DNA of 64,000 nucleotides. Origin: NIOZ-UU13 sp964444135. Lineage in GTDB: Bacteria; Planctomycetota; Phycisphaerae; Sedimentisphaerales; Anaerobacaceae. The position numbers were made by a program, and so were the translations under genes. The notes beneath the pieces were generated by a model. It saw only the letters and a program-made list of their open reading frames with translations. It was not told where the DNA came from and ran no database searches. Positions within the stretch are counted from its first letter, which is position 1. Every line of letters starts with the position of its first letter. Location of the stretch: assembly GCA_964444135.1 (NCBI GenBank), contig CAYUFX010000008.1:26180-90179 (forward strand). The letters run 5' to 3'. Below are positions 51,393 to 62,195 of the stretch, in pieces.

Positions 51393-54300
51393 TTGGTAAT
51401 ATCATTGGCTTTGGTCGTATCATTTCTGCCCCCTTGTCTTCTGTCGAAGACAGGAAAGGGGGCGGCCGGTGCCGGGTCTAACGCCAAGGATGGTTTAAAT
51501 GGTGTCTGCAAAACCGATTGGCAAGAACAGATTTTCCCCAACCACGCGCTGGTCGCTTACGCTCCAAAGCTTCAGCAACGGAGCTATTCAGCGACTGACT
51601 GTAAGGATGACCTGGATGGCGTCCCTGATGTGAAAATATCAGATTTTGCCCTCTTAGCAGGGAACCGGCTCGCCGATTTCGGGCAAAATACGTTAGTCAT
51701 CAATGAGTTTATGGCTCAGAATGGTGGCTTCATCCGGGACCCACAGGGCGATTATGACGACTGGATAGAAATTTACAACTACGGGGACAATGCCATTAAT
51801 ATAGGCGGGTTGTATCTGACAGATGACCTGTCCGTTCCCGTCGAATGGCGGGTCCCTGATAATAATCCTGCTGCGACTACTATCGGCCCGCAAGGTTACT
51901 TACTGATTTGGGCTGATGGTGAAACTAACGAAGGGACGCTGCATGCAAGTTTTAAACTCAGCGCCGGCGGCGAGCAAATCGGCCTGTTTGAGACTGATGG
52001 CATTACACCCATCGATAGTGTTACATTTGGCCCACAGGCCGAAGACGGCTCCTCCGCTCGTCTGCCTGACGGTAGCGATAACTGGCAGGTTCTGAGCAAC
52101 CCTACGCCGGGATGGTCCAATAATGCTGAGCCCATCGAAGTGCTCATCAACGAGATTATGTACCACCCTTACCATCCCACCCCTGGGGCCGAGAACATCA
52201 GCGTCGAGTACATCGAGTTGTTTAACAGGGGGAGTAACTCAGTCAACTTAGCCGGCTGGCAATTCAACAATGGTGTGGACTTTCTTTTCCCGGATATAAC
52301 GCTCGGCGCAAGAGATTACCTTGTTGTAGCAGCGAATGTGAATACTTTTACGGCCAAATATCCAGGCGTCATTAATGTCATCGGCGGATGGAACGGAAGG
52401 CTGAGCAACAGTGGTGAAACGATTGAGCTGGTTGACAACATGGGCGTGAGGATTGACCGGGTCCGCTATGCCGACGAGGGGGATTGGGCGGTGCGCGAGC
52501 TGGGACCGGTAGATCACGGCCACCGTGGGTGGGTCTGGTCGAATGAGCACGACGGCGGCGGCAAATCGCTGGAGCTAATCAATCCAATACTGCCCAATGA
52601 GTACGGGCAAAACTGGGCAGCCTGCATTCCTAACGATGGCACACCGGGTAGGATTAACTCGGTTACCACTGATGACGTCGCACCTTTAATTTTGGACGTG
52701 TTACATTATCCAGTCATACCGAGGTCTGGCGACCCTGTGACAGTAACGGCCCGTATCATCAACGAGCTGATGCGCGGTATCACGGTGACATTGCACTATC
52801 GCGTTGACGTCTCAGCATATAGTAAGGATTCATACCCACAACACGACCCGGATGACTACAACAGCTTGATAATGTTTGACGATGGAGCACATGGTGATGG
52901 GGAGGCTGATGATGGTGTGTATGGCGTGGAACTACCCTCCCAGCCGGATGGCACAATCGTCGAGTTTTATCTCGAAGCGAGTGATGCCGGGGCCAATTCG
53001 CGAACCTGGCCCGCGCCGAGCTTTGTGGATGGCGTCTCAGAGCAGGTCACCAACCTGCTCTACCTGGTGGACGATTCGTTCGAGCCGTACTGGACGCTCG
53101 GCAATCAGCCGATTTATTACCTCATAATGACCGAAGCCGAGCGGGGCAGGCTGGCGTATATTGGGTCCCACTCATCCGATAGTGGGTCGAATGCCCAGAT
53201 GAACGGCACATTCATCACTGTTGATGGAGTGGATATAAAGACCAGATACTTGATAGGCATCCGTAACCGCGGCAAAGGCACCCGAACGTCACCACCCAAC
53301 AACTATCGCCTCAACATTCCACATAACCGGCCGTGGAAGGGCGTAACTGCACTGAATATTAACAGCCAGTACGCGTTTTCACAGATAATGGGCAGTGTGC
53401 TGTGGCGGATGGCGGGACTGCCGGCAGAGGACGCAACCGCCGTGCAGGTCAGAGTTAATGGTGAAAACTTGGCTCTGGACGACCCAGCTCGTATGTACGG
53501 TTCATACGTCGCTTTGGAGGTGCTCAACAGCGACTGGGCCGACAACCATTTCCCCGATGACAGCGCCGGCAACATTTATCGCGGCGCCGACGACCAGGGA
53601 CCGGCGGAGCTGGCTTACGGAGGTGATAATCCCGATACCTACCGCAGGGGTTATACCAAGCATACTAACGAGTCCGATGATGACTGGACGGATTTAATCA
53701 ACCTGACGTACGAACTCAACAACGACGGCATCTCTGATACCGAGTTCATAGAAAGGGTTGGCCAGGTCATTAACATCGAACAATGGATGCGATATCTCGC
53801 TGTTGATTCGCTGTCAGGCAATCGCGAGGGGGGCCTGAATACCGGCAGAGGCGACGATTACTTGATGTATCGAGGCGTTAAGGACCCACGGTTCTGGCTT
53901 GTCCCGCACGACCTGGACACGATACTGGGGCATCGCAGCGCTGACCCTGGCCGCAATATCTTCACCTTCTACGAACAAGTAGCAGGATTAAACCGATTGC
54001 TTAACCATCCGGAGATTGTGAGAATTTACTACAACCAGTATCTCGACCTGATAGACACGGTCTTTGCGCCGGAGAAATTCAATCAGTTGATAGACCATAT
54101 ACTGGGTGACTGGGTCCCGCAAGCGAAGATAAACCAAATGAAACAGTTCGTCGTGGACCGCATTGGCTATGTTCTGGACCAGATTCCACAGGGCCGACTG
54201 ACGGTCAGCAGCGATCTTCCGTTACTTGGCGGCTATCACCACCGTAGGACCAAAAATACTTTCACGCTGTCGGGCACAGCAAACGCAGTTACGACCCGTT

Positions 54301-57300
54301 CTGTGCTGGTTAACGGCCAGCTCGCCGATTGGTCGCAGAAAGATGGAACCTGGTTGTTTAGTGGCCAAGGCAGTATGAGTGAGCCGCTCGTGGGGCGTGG
54401 CTCAGTCTGGAAATACCTCGACGACGGTTCCGACCAGGGAATATCTGCTGCCGGAACAAGCTGGTTTGGCCATCCAAATTACAACGACTCATTTTGGCTC
54501 GAAGGGCCGGCCGAGCTGGGCTACGGAGACTCAGGCAATAACCGACCGGAAGTAACACAGGTCAATGGTGGCCCTTCCGGTGACCGCTTTATCACTACAT
54601 ACTTCCGGCATTACTTTAACCTGGACAATGCATCACGGTATTCGGGCCTGCACCTGGCACTGATGCGCGACGATGGAGCGGTGGTTTACCTCAACGGGGT
54701 GGAAGTTGCTCGCAGCAATATGCCTGATGGCCGGATTAACTACCTCACGACTGCCAGCAGCAACATCGCTGGTGATGTTGAATCTACCTTATTCGACTTC
54801 ACCGTGGATGCAAGCCTGCTCAATGACGGTCTTAATGTTCTGGCCGTCGAGGTCCACCAGAATTCCGGAGCGAGCGCAGACATTAGTTTTGACCTGGAGC
54901 TTGAAGGTATCCTGTTTCCTCGTGGCGCAGGTTCGCTACAGCCGGGTATAAATCGCATTGTCGTGCAGACCTTCGACGGCCAAAACGGCACCGGCAACGA
55001 GCTCGAACATGGGCACATCGACATCTGGTACCACACCGGCCAGTTCAACGATTACCCGAAAGACAATAATGGCGGAGCCCCAACCAATGTGTCTGACCCG
55101 CTGCCCCGACTTGCGTCGGAAGACGCAGGGGCAAGTTTGAGCACAAAGCTACTGGTTCGCGACAGCTATCTGCCGGGCGTTGGGATTCTGGTTCGCGTCG
55201 AGGTCGTGCGACGCGACGGCAATGTTGAACACGAGCTATGGGACGCGGTGGCGACGCTTTCGGTGGACAACCCGAGCATCAACCTCTCCACAAACCGGAT
55301 TGTGCTGCACAATGGTTTAGGAAGCGCGCTGGTAACTTTTATAGGCAGTGGCGACTTCATTTTAACGGCCAATGTCAACGGCATGGAGGACAGCCGTTTA
55401 CTGACTGACCTGAGCGGTGAGCCAATCACGAGCATCTCCGGCACGCTTGCAGGTAACTCCACCATCTGGAATGGCATTATCCATATAACCGACGACCTGC
55501 TGGTTCCCAGCGGCCACACACTGACCATCCAGCCGGGAACACTCGTCCTGCTCGACGGAGTAAGCTCAGGCCCAACGGGAACAGACATCGACATACGGGG
55601 CACTATCGAGTCTCTCGGCACTGCCTCGGCGCCGGTAACATTCACAGCATTGAACCCGGCCAGAGCCTGGGGTGAAATCCACCACGACTATTCGGCGCCG
55701 TCGATATATCAGTACACGAACATCACTCGTGGCGGAAACTCGCCCGGTGGTGGACATACTGGCTCGGGCCCGGTTATCCGGCCGGTGGGTTCTAATATCA
55801 CTTTCGACTATGTCTCTATCACCGACAACGCTGGAAAGGTCATGCAATCCTCTTCCGGCTCGGACCTGACCTTCCGCAACTGTCAATTAGCCAGGTCCGT
55901 AATGGGGCCTGAGATTAGCAACACAGCCCTGTTGTTTGAGGACAACTGGATCACGGAGATGCTTGGGCCGGATGACAACGATGGTATCTATATCCACAGC
56001 CAGAGTGCCGGACAGAATGTAACACTTCGCCGCGGTGTGATTGCCGATACGGACGACGATGGTCTGGACACATTGGGTTCGAATGTCTTAGTCGAGGATT
56101 ATATCTTTCGCGACTGCCTCGACAAGGGCGTCAGCGTTTTTGACGGCGAGGTAACGCTTGACTACGTGCTGATTGTCAACAACGGCATAGGTATCTCGGC
56201 CAAGGCCACAAGCAACAGCAGTGCTCAGGTCTTTCTCAACCACGCGACGCTCGTTTGTCGCGATGTTGGTATTCAATCCTTCAATAAATACGACCCCACC
56301 GACCCATTGATTGAATATTTTGCAATCAACTCCATCATCTTTGCCGTTGACCCGGTGCAGACCGATTACGACCCTGCGGATATCTATATTGACTACTCTG
56401 ATGTTGGCGAAATATGGCCCGGCACCAATAACATCAACCACGACCCGCTGTTTGTTGATTCGGTGAATAATAACTACCACCTTTTGGAAAATTCCCCTTG
56501 CATAAATGCAGGTAACGACGACGGCCTCGCCGCTACTCAGGGATACTACCAATATGGGCAAGCCGATGATGCCAAAGGTGTTTTAACAGAAAACACCACC
56601 TGGACACCGCAAGAGGGTCCTTACCACATTACGGGCGAGCTGACCGTGCCGTTTGGCGTTGACCTGACTATTATGCCGGGCACTACAGTCTTCTTCGACC
56701 CGGGTGCAAAAATCAATATTAAAGGCCGCCTTATTGCCGAGGGCACTGAATATGAGTTGATTATGTTCACACGCACACCTGGCACAGAAAGCACGTGGGA
56801 CGGCATTCAATTTGTCAACACGAAACGCGACAATCGTATTACATACGCGGTAATCGAGTATGGGCGGACCGACAACGGTATGGTCGGCCTTGAAAACTCC
56901 AACCTTTTGCTCGACCACGTTACATTCGACAATACCGACCTGCGCCGTATCAGCACGATTAATTCGTCGCTGATTGTGTCCAACTGCGTGTTCACTGATA
57001 TCTTCGGTCCGGATGAGCCGCCAACCACCGACAACCGCAGCGAGCATATCTATGGTCGCGGTATCCCCGAAGACGGTTACTTCATCATCGAAAACAATGT
57101 CTTCGGAACCACAAAGGGACATAATGATGCGATTGATTTTAACGGCCCGTCGCGTCCGAACCCCATCGCACAAATCCTCGACAATGTCTTTATGGGTGGC
57201 GGCGATGACGCCCTCGACCTTGATGCCGACGCCCATATTGAGGGCAATGTTTTTAAGCACTACCATAAGGACGTTTATAACACCAGCACCGGTGAGGCGA

Positions 57301-59918
57301 ATGTAATCTCCGCAGGCGGCGGAAAAGACTATTGTCTGGTCCGTAATGTCTTCCACGATATTGACCATGTTGCGTTCATCAAGGAGAGCTCATTTTTAAC
57401 TTTCGAAAACAACACTGTAGTTGATGCGAGCAAAGCAGTCATTTATTTCAACCTGGCCGGCCAGACCGCTGGACCGGGCCGCGGGGCCTATGTGGACGGC
57501 AGTATCTTCTGGAACATAGACCTCATTTTTGACGAGGTCACCGCCTCCACAGATATTACCGTCAATCACTCGATTATTCCCGTCGAGTGGCACTACCTCG
57601 GCCAGGGCAATATCGACGCCGACCCTGTCTTTGTTGAGCCAAAAACTGACCCGCCGTGGCTCGCTTGGCGAAACCAAGTCGCGACAGGCTTCCATCTAAG
57701 GCCAGGTTCGCCGGCGATTTCTGCCGGGCCTTGCGGCCTCGATATGGGAGCTTATGTACCCCGCGGCGCTGCGATCAGCGGCGAGCCGGACGAGGTGACA
57801 CACCGCACCGATGCCGCACTCATCGTAGGCGGACCGGGCATTACGCATTACAGGTATTCCGTCAACGGCGGGCTGTGGAGCCAGGAGCGGCCGGTGGATG
57901 TACCCATCGAGCTGACAAACCTGCTTAACGGACAGTCTTATACCGTTTATGCAATAGGCAAGAATTCCGCCGGCTATTGGCAAAGCGATGAAAGTCCGAG
58001 CGTCTCGCGCACCTGGACCATCGATGTCTCTCATAGACGACTGGTTATCAATGAAGTGCTGGCGATCAATGTTTCAGCCGTTGAGCATCAGGGGACATTC
58101 CCCGACCTGATAGAGCTGTACTACGATGGGCCTGCTTCACTTAATTTGTCCGGCATAAGCATAACCGACAATCCGGACAGTCCGACGAGGTTTGTCTTTC
58201 CTGCCGGGACCACGTCTATTAAACCCGGCGAGCATTTGGTCCTCTGCGCCGATTCAGACACAACCACCTCAGGCATCCATCTTGGTTTCGCTCTTGACGG
58301 TGACGGGGAGTGCGTTTACCTTTATGACAAAAGCGGTATGCTGCTCGATTCGGTCGAGTTCGGACTGCAATTGCCGGATTTGTCCATTGGTCGAATTCGC
58401 TATAATAGTCAGACTTCGGCGAGCTCAGCCGGGCAATGGCGTCTTACTATCCCTACCTTTGGCCAGCCCAATATCGCTCAACCACTCGGCAACCCAAAGA
58501 CATTGAAGATAAACGAGTGGTTCGCCAACGGCGAGGTTCTGTTCGAGGACGACTATATCGAATTGTTTAATCCACACGTCTTTCCTGTGGATCTGAGCGG
58601 TTTGTACCTGACCGACAACCCCATAACGCAGCCCGACAAGCATCAGCTCGGCCCGTTGAGCTTCATAGCCGGTGAGGGCTTCGCTGTGCTCGACGTTGAC
58701 GACCGGAACCAGCCCGGCCACGTCGATTTCAGACTCTCAGCCGATGGGGAAATACTTGCCCTGCTTGATGCCGAGCTGAACGAGATTGACAAGGTTATCT
58801 ACGGGCCGCAGACGACGGATACCTCACAGGGTCGTGCGCCCGATGGATTGGAGAACTTCGAGTTTTTCGAGCTGCCAACCCCAGGCCTCGCCAATCCGTT
58901 AGGCGGCAGTGTTCTCGTAACCAACCTCATTGCCATTGATGACGTCTGGTCCTATGAGCAAACGGATACAGAACTATCTGCGATACGTAGATGGAGTGGG
59001 CCTAACTATATTGATTCATCCTGGCCGAGAGGAAAAGCATTGTTGTACGTTGAGAATTCCGATTTACCGGCGCCCAAGAACACGCCGCTTACGCTTGGCG
59101 CTATGACATACTACTTTAGAAAGCACTTCTCCCTCGACGCCGACCCGGACGATATAACTGAGTGTGAGCTTTACACCGTTATTGACGATGGTGCAGTGTT
59201 CTATATCAACGGTGTTGAGGTGCTGCGTCTTGGCATGCCCAACGGCACTATCCAGCACACCACCACAGCCGGCCGCAGCGTAGGCAACGCAGACTACGAA
59301 GGCCCGTTCATAATCTCCACAGAGCATTTGCTTCGCGGAGATAATGTCATTGCAGTCGAGGTGCATCAAACGAATACCACCAGCAGCGATATTGTCTTCG
59401 GGCTGCAGCTCGATGCCGTCGTTGCAGCCTCGGACGAGTCATTTACTGATGCGCTGGCGCTGCTGGATGGTCTGCGCATCACCGAACTAATGTACCACGC
59501 CGTTGAAGGCAGCGACTTCGATTACATTGAGCTGCAGAACATCGGTCGGACTGCTCTGAACCTGACGGGCGTGCGCTTGACCGGAGGGATCGACTTCACC
59601 TTCCCGCAGATGTTCCTTGACCCGGGCCAATACGTTGTGGTCGTCGGTAATCTGGCGGACTTTCAGTCAATCTACGGCACAAGCACCAATGTTGCAGGCG
59701 AGTATTCCGGCAATCTGAGTAACGGCGGTGAAAATATCATTTTGCAGCTTCCCTTGCCTCTCGAAGCAGCGATATTGCAGTTTGAATACAGCAACAGATG
59801 GTATCCGACAACAGACGGTGGCGGCAATTCGTTGATGATTTATGACCCGGCGGCTCACCCGGCCACCTGGACTCAACCCGAGAGCTGGCAGCCGGCCACT
59901 CCCACCCCCGGCTGGTAA
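51393..59918 (+). CDS. Giant lamin-tail / CotH / beta-helix surface protein, 2841 aa
   Basis: Starts at a TTG (51393); ATA or ATC upstream are the only other in-frame options after the stop at 51366. Short signal ISLALVVSFL, then residues 13-25 encoded by a dispersed repeat. A dockerin-like remnant (DLDGVPDVKISDFALLAGNR) precedes lamin-tail domains at about 105-245 (VINEFMAQNGG, DDWIEIYNYGD) and 250-430. A CotH-like region covers about 555-935 (FWLVPHDLDTILGHRS), then an exposed beta-sandwich (about 1000-1180, DDGAVVYLNGVEVAR), a parallel beta-helix (about 1345-2120), an FN3-like unit (ITHYRYSVNGGLW), two lamin-tail domains (about 2210-2500), another beta-sandwich (IDDGAVFYINGVEVLR) and a last lamin-tail domain. 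It shares layout with the 1572-aa protein at 10938. Role unknown; probably a cell-surface or matrix protein. Confidence 0.88.
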   Translation: MVISLALVVSFLPPCLLSKTGKGAAGAGSNAKDGLNGVCKTDWQEQIFPNHALVAYAPKLQQRSYSATDCKDDLDGVPDVKISDFALLAGNRLADFGQNTLVINEFMAQNGGFIRDPQGDYDDWIEIYNYGDNAINIGGLYLTDDLSVPVEWRVPDNNPAATTIGPQGYLLIWADGETNEGTLHASFKLSAGGEQIGLFETDGITPIDSVTFGPQAEDGSSARLPDGSDNWQVLSNPTPGWSNNAEPIEVLINEIMYHPYHPTPGAENISVEYIELFNRGSNSVNLAGWQFNNGVDFLFPDITLGARDYLVVAANVNTFTAKYPGVINVIGGWNGRLSNSGETIELVDNMGVRIDRVRYADEGDWAVRELGPVDHGHRGWVWSNEHDGGGKSLELINPILPNEYGQNWAACIPNDGTPGRINSVTTDDVAPLILDVLHYPVIPRSGDPVTVTARIINELMRGITVTLHYRVDVSAYSKDSYPQHDPDDYNSLIMFDDGAHGDGEADDGVYGVELPSQPDGTIVEFYLEASDAGANSRTWPAPSFVDGVSEQVTNLLYLVDDSFEPYWTLGNQPIYYLIMTEAERGRLAYIGSHSSDSGSNAQMNGTFITVDGVDIKTRYLIGIRNRGKGTRTSPPNNYRLNIPHNRPWKGVTALNINSQYAFSQIMGSVLWRMAGLPAEDATAVQVRVNGENLALDDPARMYGSYVALEVLNSDWADNHFPDDSAGNIYRGADDQGPAELAYGGDNPDTYRRGYTKHTNESDDDWTDLINLTYELNNDGISDTEFIERVGQVINIEQWMRYLAVDSLSGNREGGLNTGRGDDYLMYRGVKDPRFWLVPHDLDTILGHRSADPGRNIFTFYEQVAGLNRLLNHPEIVRIYYNQYLDLIDTVFAPEKFNQLIDHILGDWVPQAKINQMKQFVVDRIGYVLDQIPQGRLTVSSDLPLLGGYHHRRTKNTFTLSGTANAVTTRSVLVNGQLADWSQKDGTWLFSGQGSMSEPLVGRGSVWKYLDDGSDQGISAAGTSWFGHPNYNDSFWLEGPAELGYGDSGNNRPEVTQVNGGPSGDRFITTYFRHYFNLDNASRYSGLHLALMRDDGAVVYLNGVEVARSNMPDGRINYLTTASSNIAGDVESTLFDFTVDASLLNDGLNVLAVEVHQNSGASADISFDLELEGILFPRGAGSLQPGINRIVVQTFDGQNGTGNELEHGHIDIWYHTGQFNDYPKDNNGGAPTNVSDPLPRLASEDAGASLSTKLLVRDSYLPGVGILVRVEVVRRDGNVEHELWDAVATLSVDNPSINLSTNRIVLHNGLGSALVTFIGSGDFILTANVNGMEDSRLLTDLSGEPITSISGTLAGNSTIWNGIIHITDDLLVPSGHTLTIQPGTLVLLDGVSSGPTGTDIDIRGTIESLGTASAPVTFTALNPARAWGEIHHDYSAPSIYQYTNITRGGNSPGGGHTGSGPVIRPVGSNITFDYVSITDNAGKVMQSSSGSDLTFRNCQLARSVMGPEISNTALLFEDNWITEMLGPDDNDGIYIHSQSAGQNVTLRRGVIADTDDDGLDTLGSNVLVEDYIFRDCLDKGVSVFDGEVTLDYVLIVNNGIGISAKATSNSSAQVFLNHATLVCRDVGIQSFNKYDPTDPLIEYFAINSIIFAVDPVQTDYDPADIYIDYSDVGEIWPGTNNINHDPLFVDSVNNNYHLLENSPCINAGNDDGLAATQGYYQYGQADDAKGVLTENTTWTPQEGPYHITGELTVPFGVDLTIMPGTTVFFDPGAKINIKGRLIAEGTEYELIMFTRTPGTESTWDGIQFVNTKRDNRITYAVIEYGRTDNGMVGLENSNLLLDHVTFDNTDLRRISTINSSLIVSNCVFTDIFGPDEPPTTDNRSEHIYGRGIPEDGYFIIENNVFGTTKGHNDAIDFNGPSRPNPIAQILDNVFMGGGDDALDLDADAHIEGNVFKHYHKDVYNTSTGEANVISAGGGKDYCLVRNVFHDIDHVAFIKESSFLTFENNTVVDASKAVIYFNLAGQTAGPGRGAYVDGSIFWNIDLIFDEVTASTDITVNHSIIPVEWHYLGQGNIDADPVFVEPKTDPPWLAWRNQVATGFHLRPGSPAISAGPCGLDMGAYVPRGAAISGEPDEVTHRTDAALIVGGPGITHYRYSVNGGLWSQERPVDVPIELTNLLNGQSYTVYAIGKNSAGYWQSDESPSVSRTWTIDVSHRRLVINEVLAINVSAVEHQGTFPDLIELYYDGPASLNLSGISITDNPDSPTRFVFPAGTTSIKPGEHLVLCADSDTTTSGIHLGFALDGDGECVYLYDKSGMLLDSVEFGLQLPDLSIGRIRYNSQTSASSAGQWRLTIPTFGQPNIAQPLGNPKTLKINEWFANGEVLFEDDYIELFNPHVFPVDLSGLYLTDNPITQPDKHQLGPLSFIAGEGFAVLDVDDRNQPGHVDFRLSADGEILALLDAELNEIDKVIYGPQTTDTSQGRAPDGLENFEFFELPTPGLANPLGGSVLVTNLIAIDDVWSYEQTDTELSAIRRWSGPNYIDSSWPRGKALLYVENSDLPAPKNTPLTLGAMTYYFRKHFSLDADPDDITECELYTVIDDGAVFYINGVEVLRLGMPNGTIQHTTTAGRSVGNADYEGPFIISTEHLLRGDNVIAVEVHQTNTTSSDIVFGLQLDAVVAASDESFTDALALLDGLRITELMYHAVEGSDFDYIELQNIGRTALNLTGVRLTGGIDFTFPQMFLDPGQYVVVVGNLADFQSIYGTSTNVAGEYSGNLSNGGENIILQLPLPLEAAILQFEYSNRWYPTTDGGGNSLMIYDPAAHPATWTQPESWQPATPTPGW
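51428..51463 (+). repeat. C5TT/AAG5 palindromic repeat inside the giant gene
   Basis: The same 36 bp as at 31509-31544, but read in a different frame; here it gives residues PPCLLSKTGKGA. Confidence 0.85.
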
Positions 59919-59963
59919 CAATACTGTAAGAAACTATCCGAATAACCCTTCATCCTTTGTCAT

Positions 59964-59992
59964 TCTTAGGCGAAGCCGAAGAATCTGGCCAG
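59964..59992. repeat. ATTCTT...AAGAAT hairpin between convergent genes
   Basis: Contains ATTCTTAGGCGAAGCCGAAG AAT: arms ATTCTT and AAGAAT, inner GGC/GCC around GAA. It resembles widely dispersed GCGAAGCGAAGAATCT repeats of bacteria. It may stop transcription from both sides. Confidence 0.5.
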
Positions 59993-60040
59993 CGAAGAGG
60001 ATATTCTTTTTCAAACTTTAGGCACTTTTAACTTTGGGGC

Positions 60041-62140
60041 TCACTCGCCTTTTAGCCGATATTCATAGAGGTTGTATCCAACTTCACGGCAGGCACGGAC
60101 TATTTCAGGGTAGGGCTTGTCGCAGATGTCAATAAAGCCAATCTGATAGTTTTCGCCGTCGCCGCGACCGGTCGTGGCCTGGTCCTTGTACTGGAACCAG
60201 TGCGTTCCAACAATATACGGATTCTGAAGGACCCCTTGGACATAACTTTTATATTTGTCGGCACGGTCCTGCTGGTTGGCAGTTTTCCTCAGCCCAGTGT
60301 GGAACATACCGCGGTCGAGTGCACCAAAATGGAACTCGCCTATGATTATCGGCTTGTCGATATTATCAGGCAGATGTTGCTCGGCAACGCTGTAGCTGTA
60401 ACGGTTATAGCTGACAATATCGCAGAACTTCGTTGCCGCCCGCGCCGCCCGGTCATTTACCCAGGCGAACCGGCAGCCCATATAAAGCTGGTTCGGCGCA
60501 ACTTTTTTTAGCTCCTCGCGGATGGTACTGAAATAAGTCTCAGCGGTCCTGGTATAGAAAGCTGTCAGGTCCGCCCAAGCCTTCTTTTTGTCCGGGGCCT
60601 GCTGGCTTTGAAGCAGGGCATCCCAATTTGCATGCTCGGTATCCCATTCGGCGTTGAGCTTTTCGATAGTGCCGTACTTTGCCTTGAGGTCCTCGACAAA
60701 AACTTTCTTGGCCGGCTGGTCGGCAGGAGAAATCAAGGCAGCTACCGCCAGCGATACTTCATCCCCCCAGGCTATTTCATTATGCACAAAATATCCGATA
60801 CACCACGGGTCATCTCTGGCCCTGCCTTCTTCTAATTCCAATCTCTCCCGAAGCCTCTGACGGAAGCTCGGGTCAAATACATCGTAAAACTTGCCCCAAT
60901 AGCCCTGTGAGCCTTCCAGACTCCTGGAACTATAGCTGATAGTGCAGACGTATGGCGTCTTGCGCATCAGATAGATACTGCTGTCCGACCAGTTGGCGAT
61001 GGTATTTAATCCCCAGCTTTTGAGCCGGCGATGGGTTATCTCGGCAAAGATGTTTTCCCAATCCCGCCCGTACTTTTGCAAGAAGTTGGCCTGACTGAAA
61101 TCGTAAGTCTTATAAGGCGAATGGTCTTTGTAATACCCGTGGGGCGCCCATCTGCCGGCACCATAAAACTCCGCAAATGGTGAATCAGCTTCGGGCAGAT
61201 TGTGGTAATAATGTTCACGGTCGGTAATCGGCGTGGCGTTTGCGCTGCGGACGCAATCGATACCGTGCGACCAGAATAGTCGGCCTTCCGGATCAACCAG
61301 CCACCACTTACCCTTGTACTTTTCGGCGAGGAAAAAGCCGGTGGCATCGAGATTCGGTCCGGCAGTCCAGCCGCCGTATTTGTTGCGGTCGGTCGGACCG
61401 GGATGAGCGGCAAGGTCCTTGTCTTCTGCTTTACCCTGAGCAATCATCTCCTTTAGAGAGTGTGTCTTGCCGGGCCAGTCCTTGTGGATGTACTGGCCAA
61501 AATCATCAATGAAGGGAAAGAAAGTCTTTACATCAAGTGTCTCAATGCGGCCGCCGGCGCGGATATTTTTGACCTCAAACACATGGTCGGTATCGGGCTT
61601 GCTAACATATACAAGCATCTGGGTAATATTCAAGGCATCGACTTTGCCGGAGTGAACAGGCGCCCCCCGCATACCAATCAGCTCGACCGGCTCGGAAAGT
61701 CGCCAGGGAGTGGGAAAAACTCGTACCACAAGTGTTCCGGCTGAGCGGGGATTGAGCGTGATGCTATCGGATACGCAGTTCTTGCTGCCGTCCGCGTCGG
61801 GATTGTCCACACGGCAGGAAACCATAACCGGTTTTGTACCAAGATTCTTAACGTCGAGTGAAACATACTCGTACTTAGACAGGTCCCATTTCCCCGCAGG
61901 CGCTTTTAAAGTAATGCCGGGCCACGGTTCTTTATGTCCGGTTTCAATACGCAGCGCCCCACTTTCGGATAGGGTAGCCTTTGCGTCGCTCGTTATAACC
62001 GAGCCGATATCAAAGCTCCTTCCAAAATCAAAAAGGACCAGAGAGTGTCCCTGTTCTCCAGCAGAGAGCGCAACCGTCCCGGTGATAAGCAAGCCGGAAA
62101 CGATAATTATGAAACAAAATAAAAAGCTTTTCTTGTTCAT
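60041..62140 (-). CDS. Secreted GH50-like glycoside hydrolase (agarase-type clan A)
   Basis: A 699-aa protein with a signal 1-28 (FCFIIIVSGLLITGTVALSA). Residues 35-215 form a beta-sandwich carbohydrate-binding-like module (LRIETGHKEPWPGITLKAPA, YEYVSLDVKNLG). Residues 225-690 are a TIM barrel of the GH50/beta-agarase type: FFPFIDDFGQYIHKDWPGKT, KWWLVDPEGRLFWSHGIDCV, GYFVHNEIAWGDE (acid/base Glu near 453) and IIIGEFHFGALDRG (nucleophile Glu near 600). GH50 enzymes cut beta-1,4 links of agarose; in planctomycetes related proteins act on unknown galactans or other polymers, so the exact substrate is unsure. It follows the other clan-A gene by 55 nt on the same strand. It is convergent with the giant gene. 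Confidence 0.8.
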   Translation of the reverse strand: MNKKSFLFCFIIIVSGLLITGTVALSAGEQGHSLVLFDFGRSFDIGSVITSDAKATLSESGALRIETGHKEPWPGITLKAPAGKWDLSKYEYVSLDVKNLGTKPVMVSCRVDNPDADGSKNCVSDSITLNPRSAGTLVVRVFPTPWRLSEPVELIGMRGAPVHSGKVDALNITQMLVYVSKPDTDHVFEVKNIRAGGRIETLDVKTFFPFIDDFGQYIHKDWPGKTHSLKEMIAQGKAEDKDLAAHPGPTDRNKYGGWTAGPNLDATGFFLAEKYKGKWWLVDPEGRLFWSHGIDCVRSANATPITDREHYYHNLPEADSPFAEFYGAGRWAPHGYYKDHSPYKTYDFSQANFLQKYGRDWENIFAEITHRRLKSWGLNTIANWSDSSIYLMRKTPYVCTISYSSRSLEGSQGYWGKFYDVFDPSFRQRLRERLELEEGRARDDPWCIGYFVHNEIAWGDEVSLAVAALISPADQPAKKVFVEDLKAKYGTIEKLNAEWDTEHANWDALLQSQQAPDKKKAWADLTAFYTRTAETYFSTIREELKKVAPNQLYMGCRFAWVNDRAARAATKFCDIVSYNRYSYSVAEQHLPDNIDKPIIIGEFHFGALDRGMFHTGLRKTANQQDRADKYKSYVQGVLQNPYIVGTHWFQYKDQATTGRGDGENYQIGFIDICDKPYPEIVRACREVGYNLYEYRLKGE

Positions 62141-62195
62141 TACGTTTTCCTTTCAATCGAGAAGCGTAAATAGAACCATTAGATATAGATTACTC

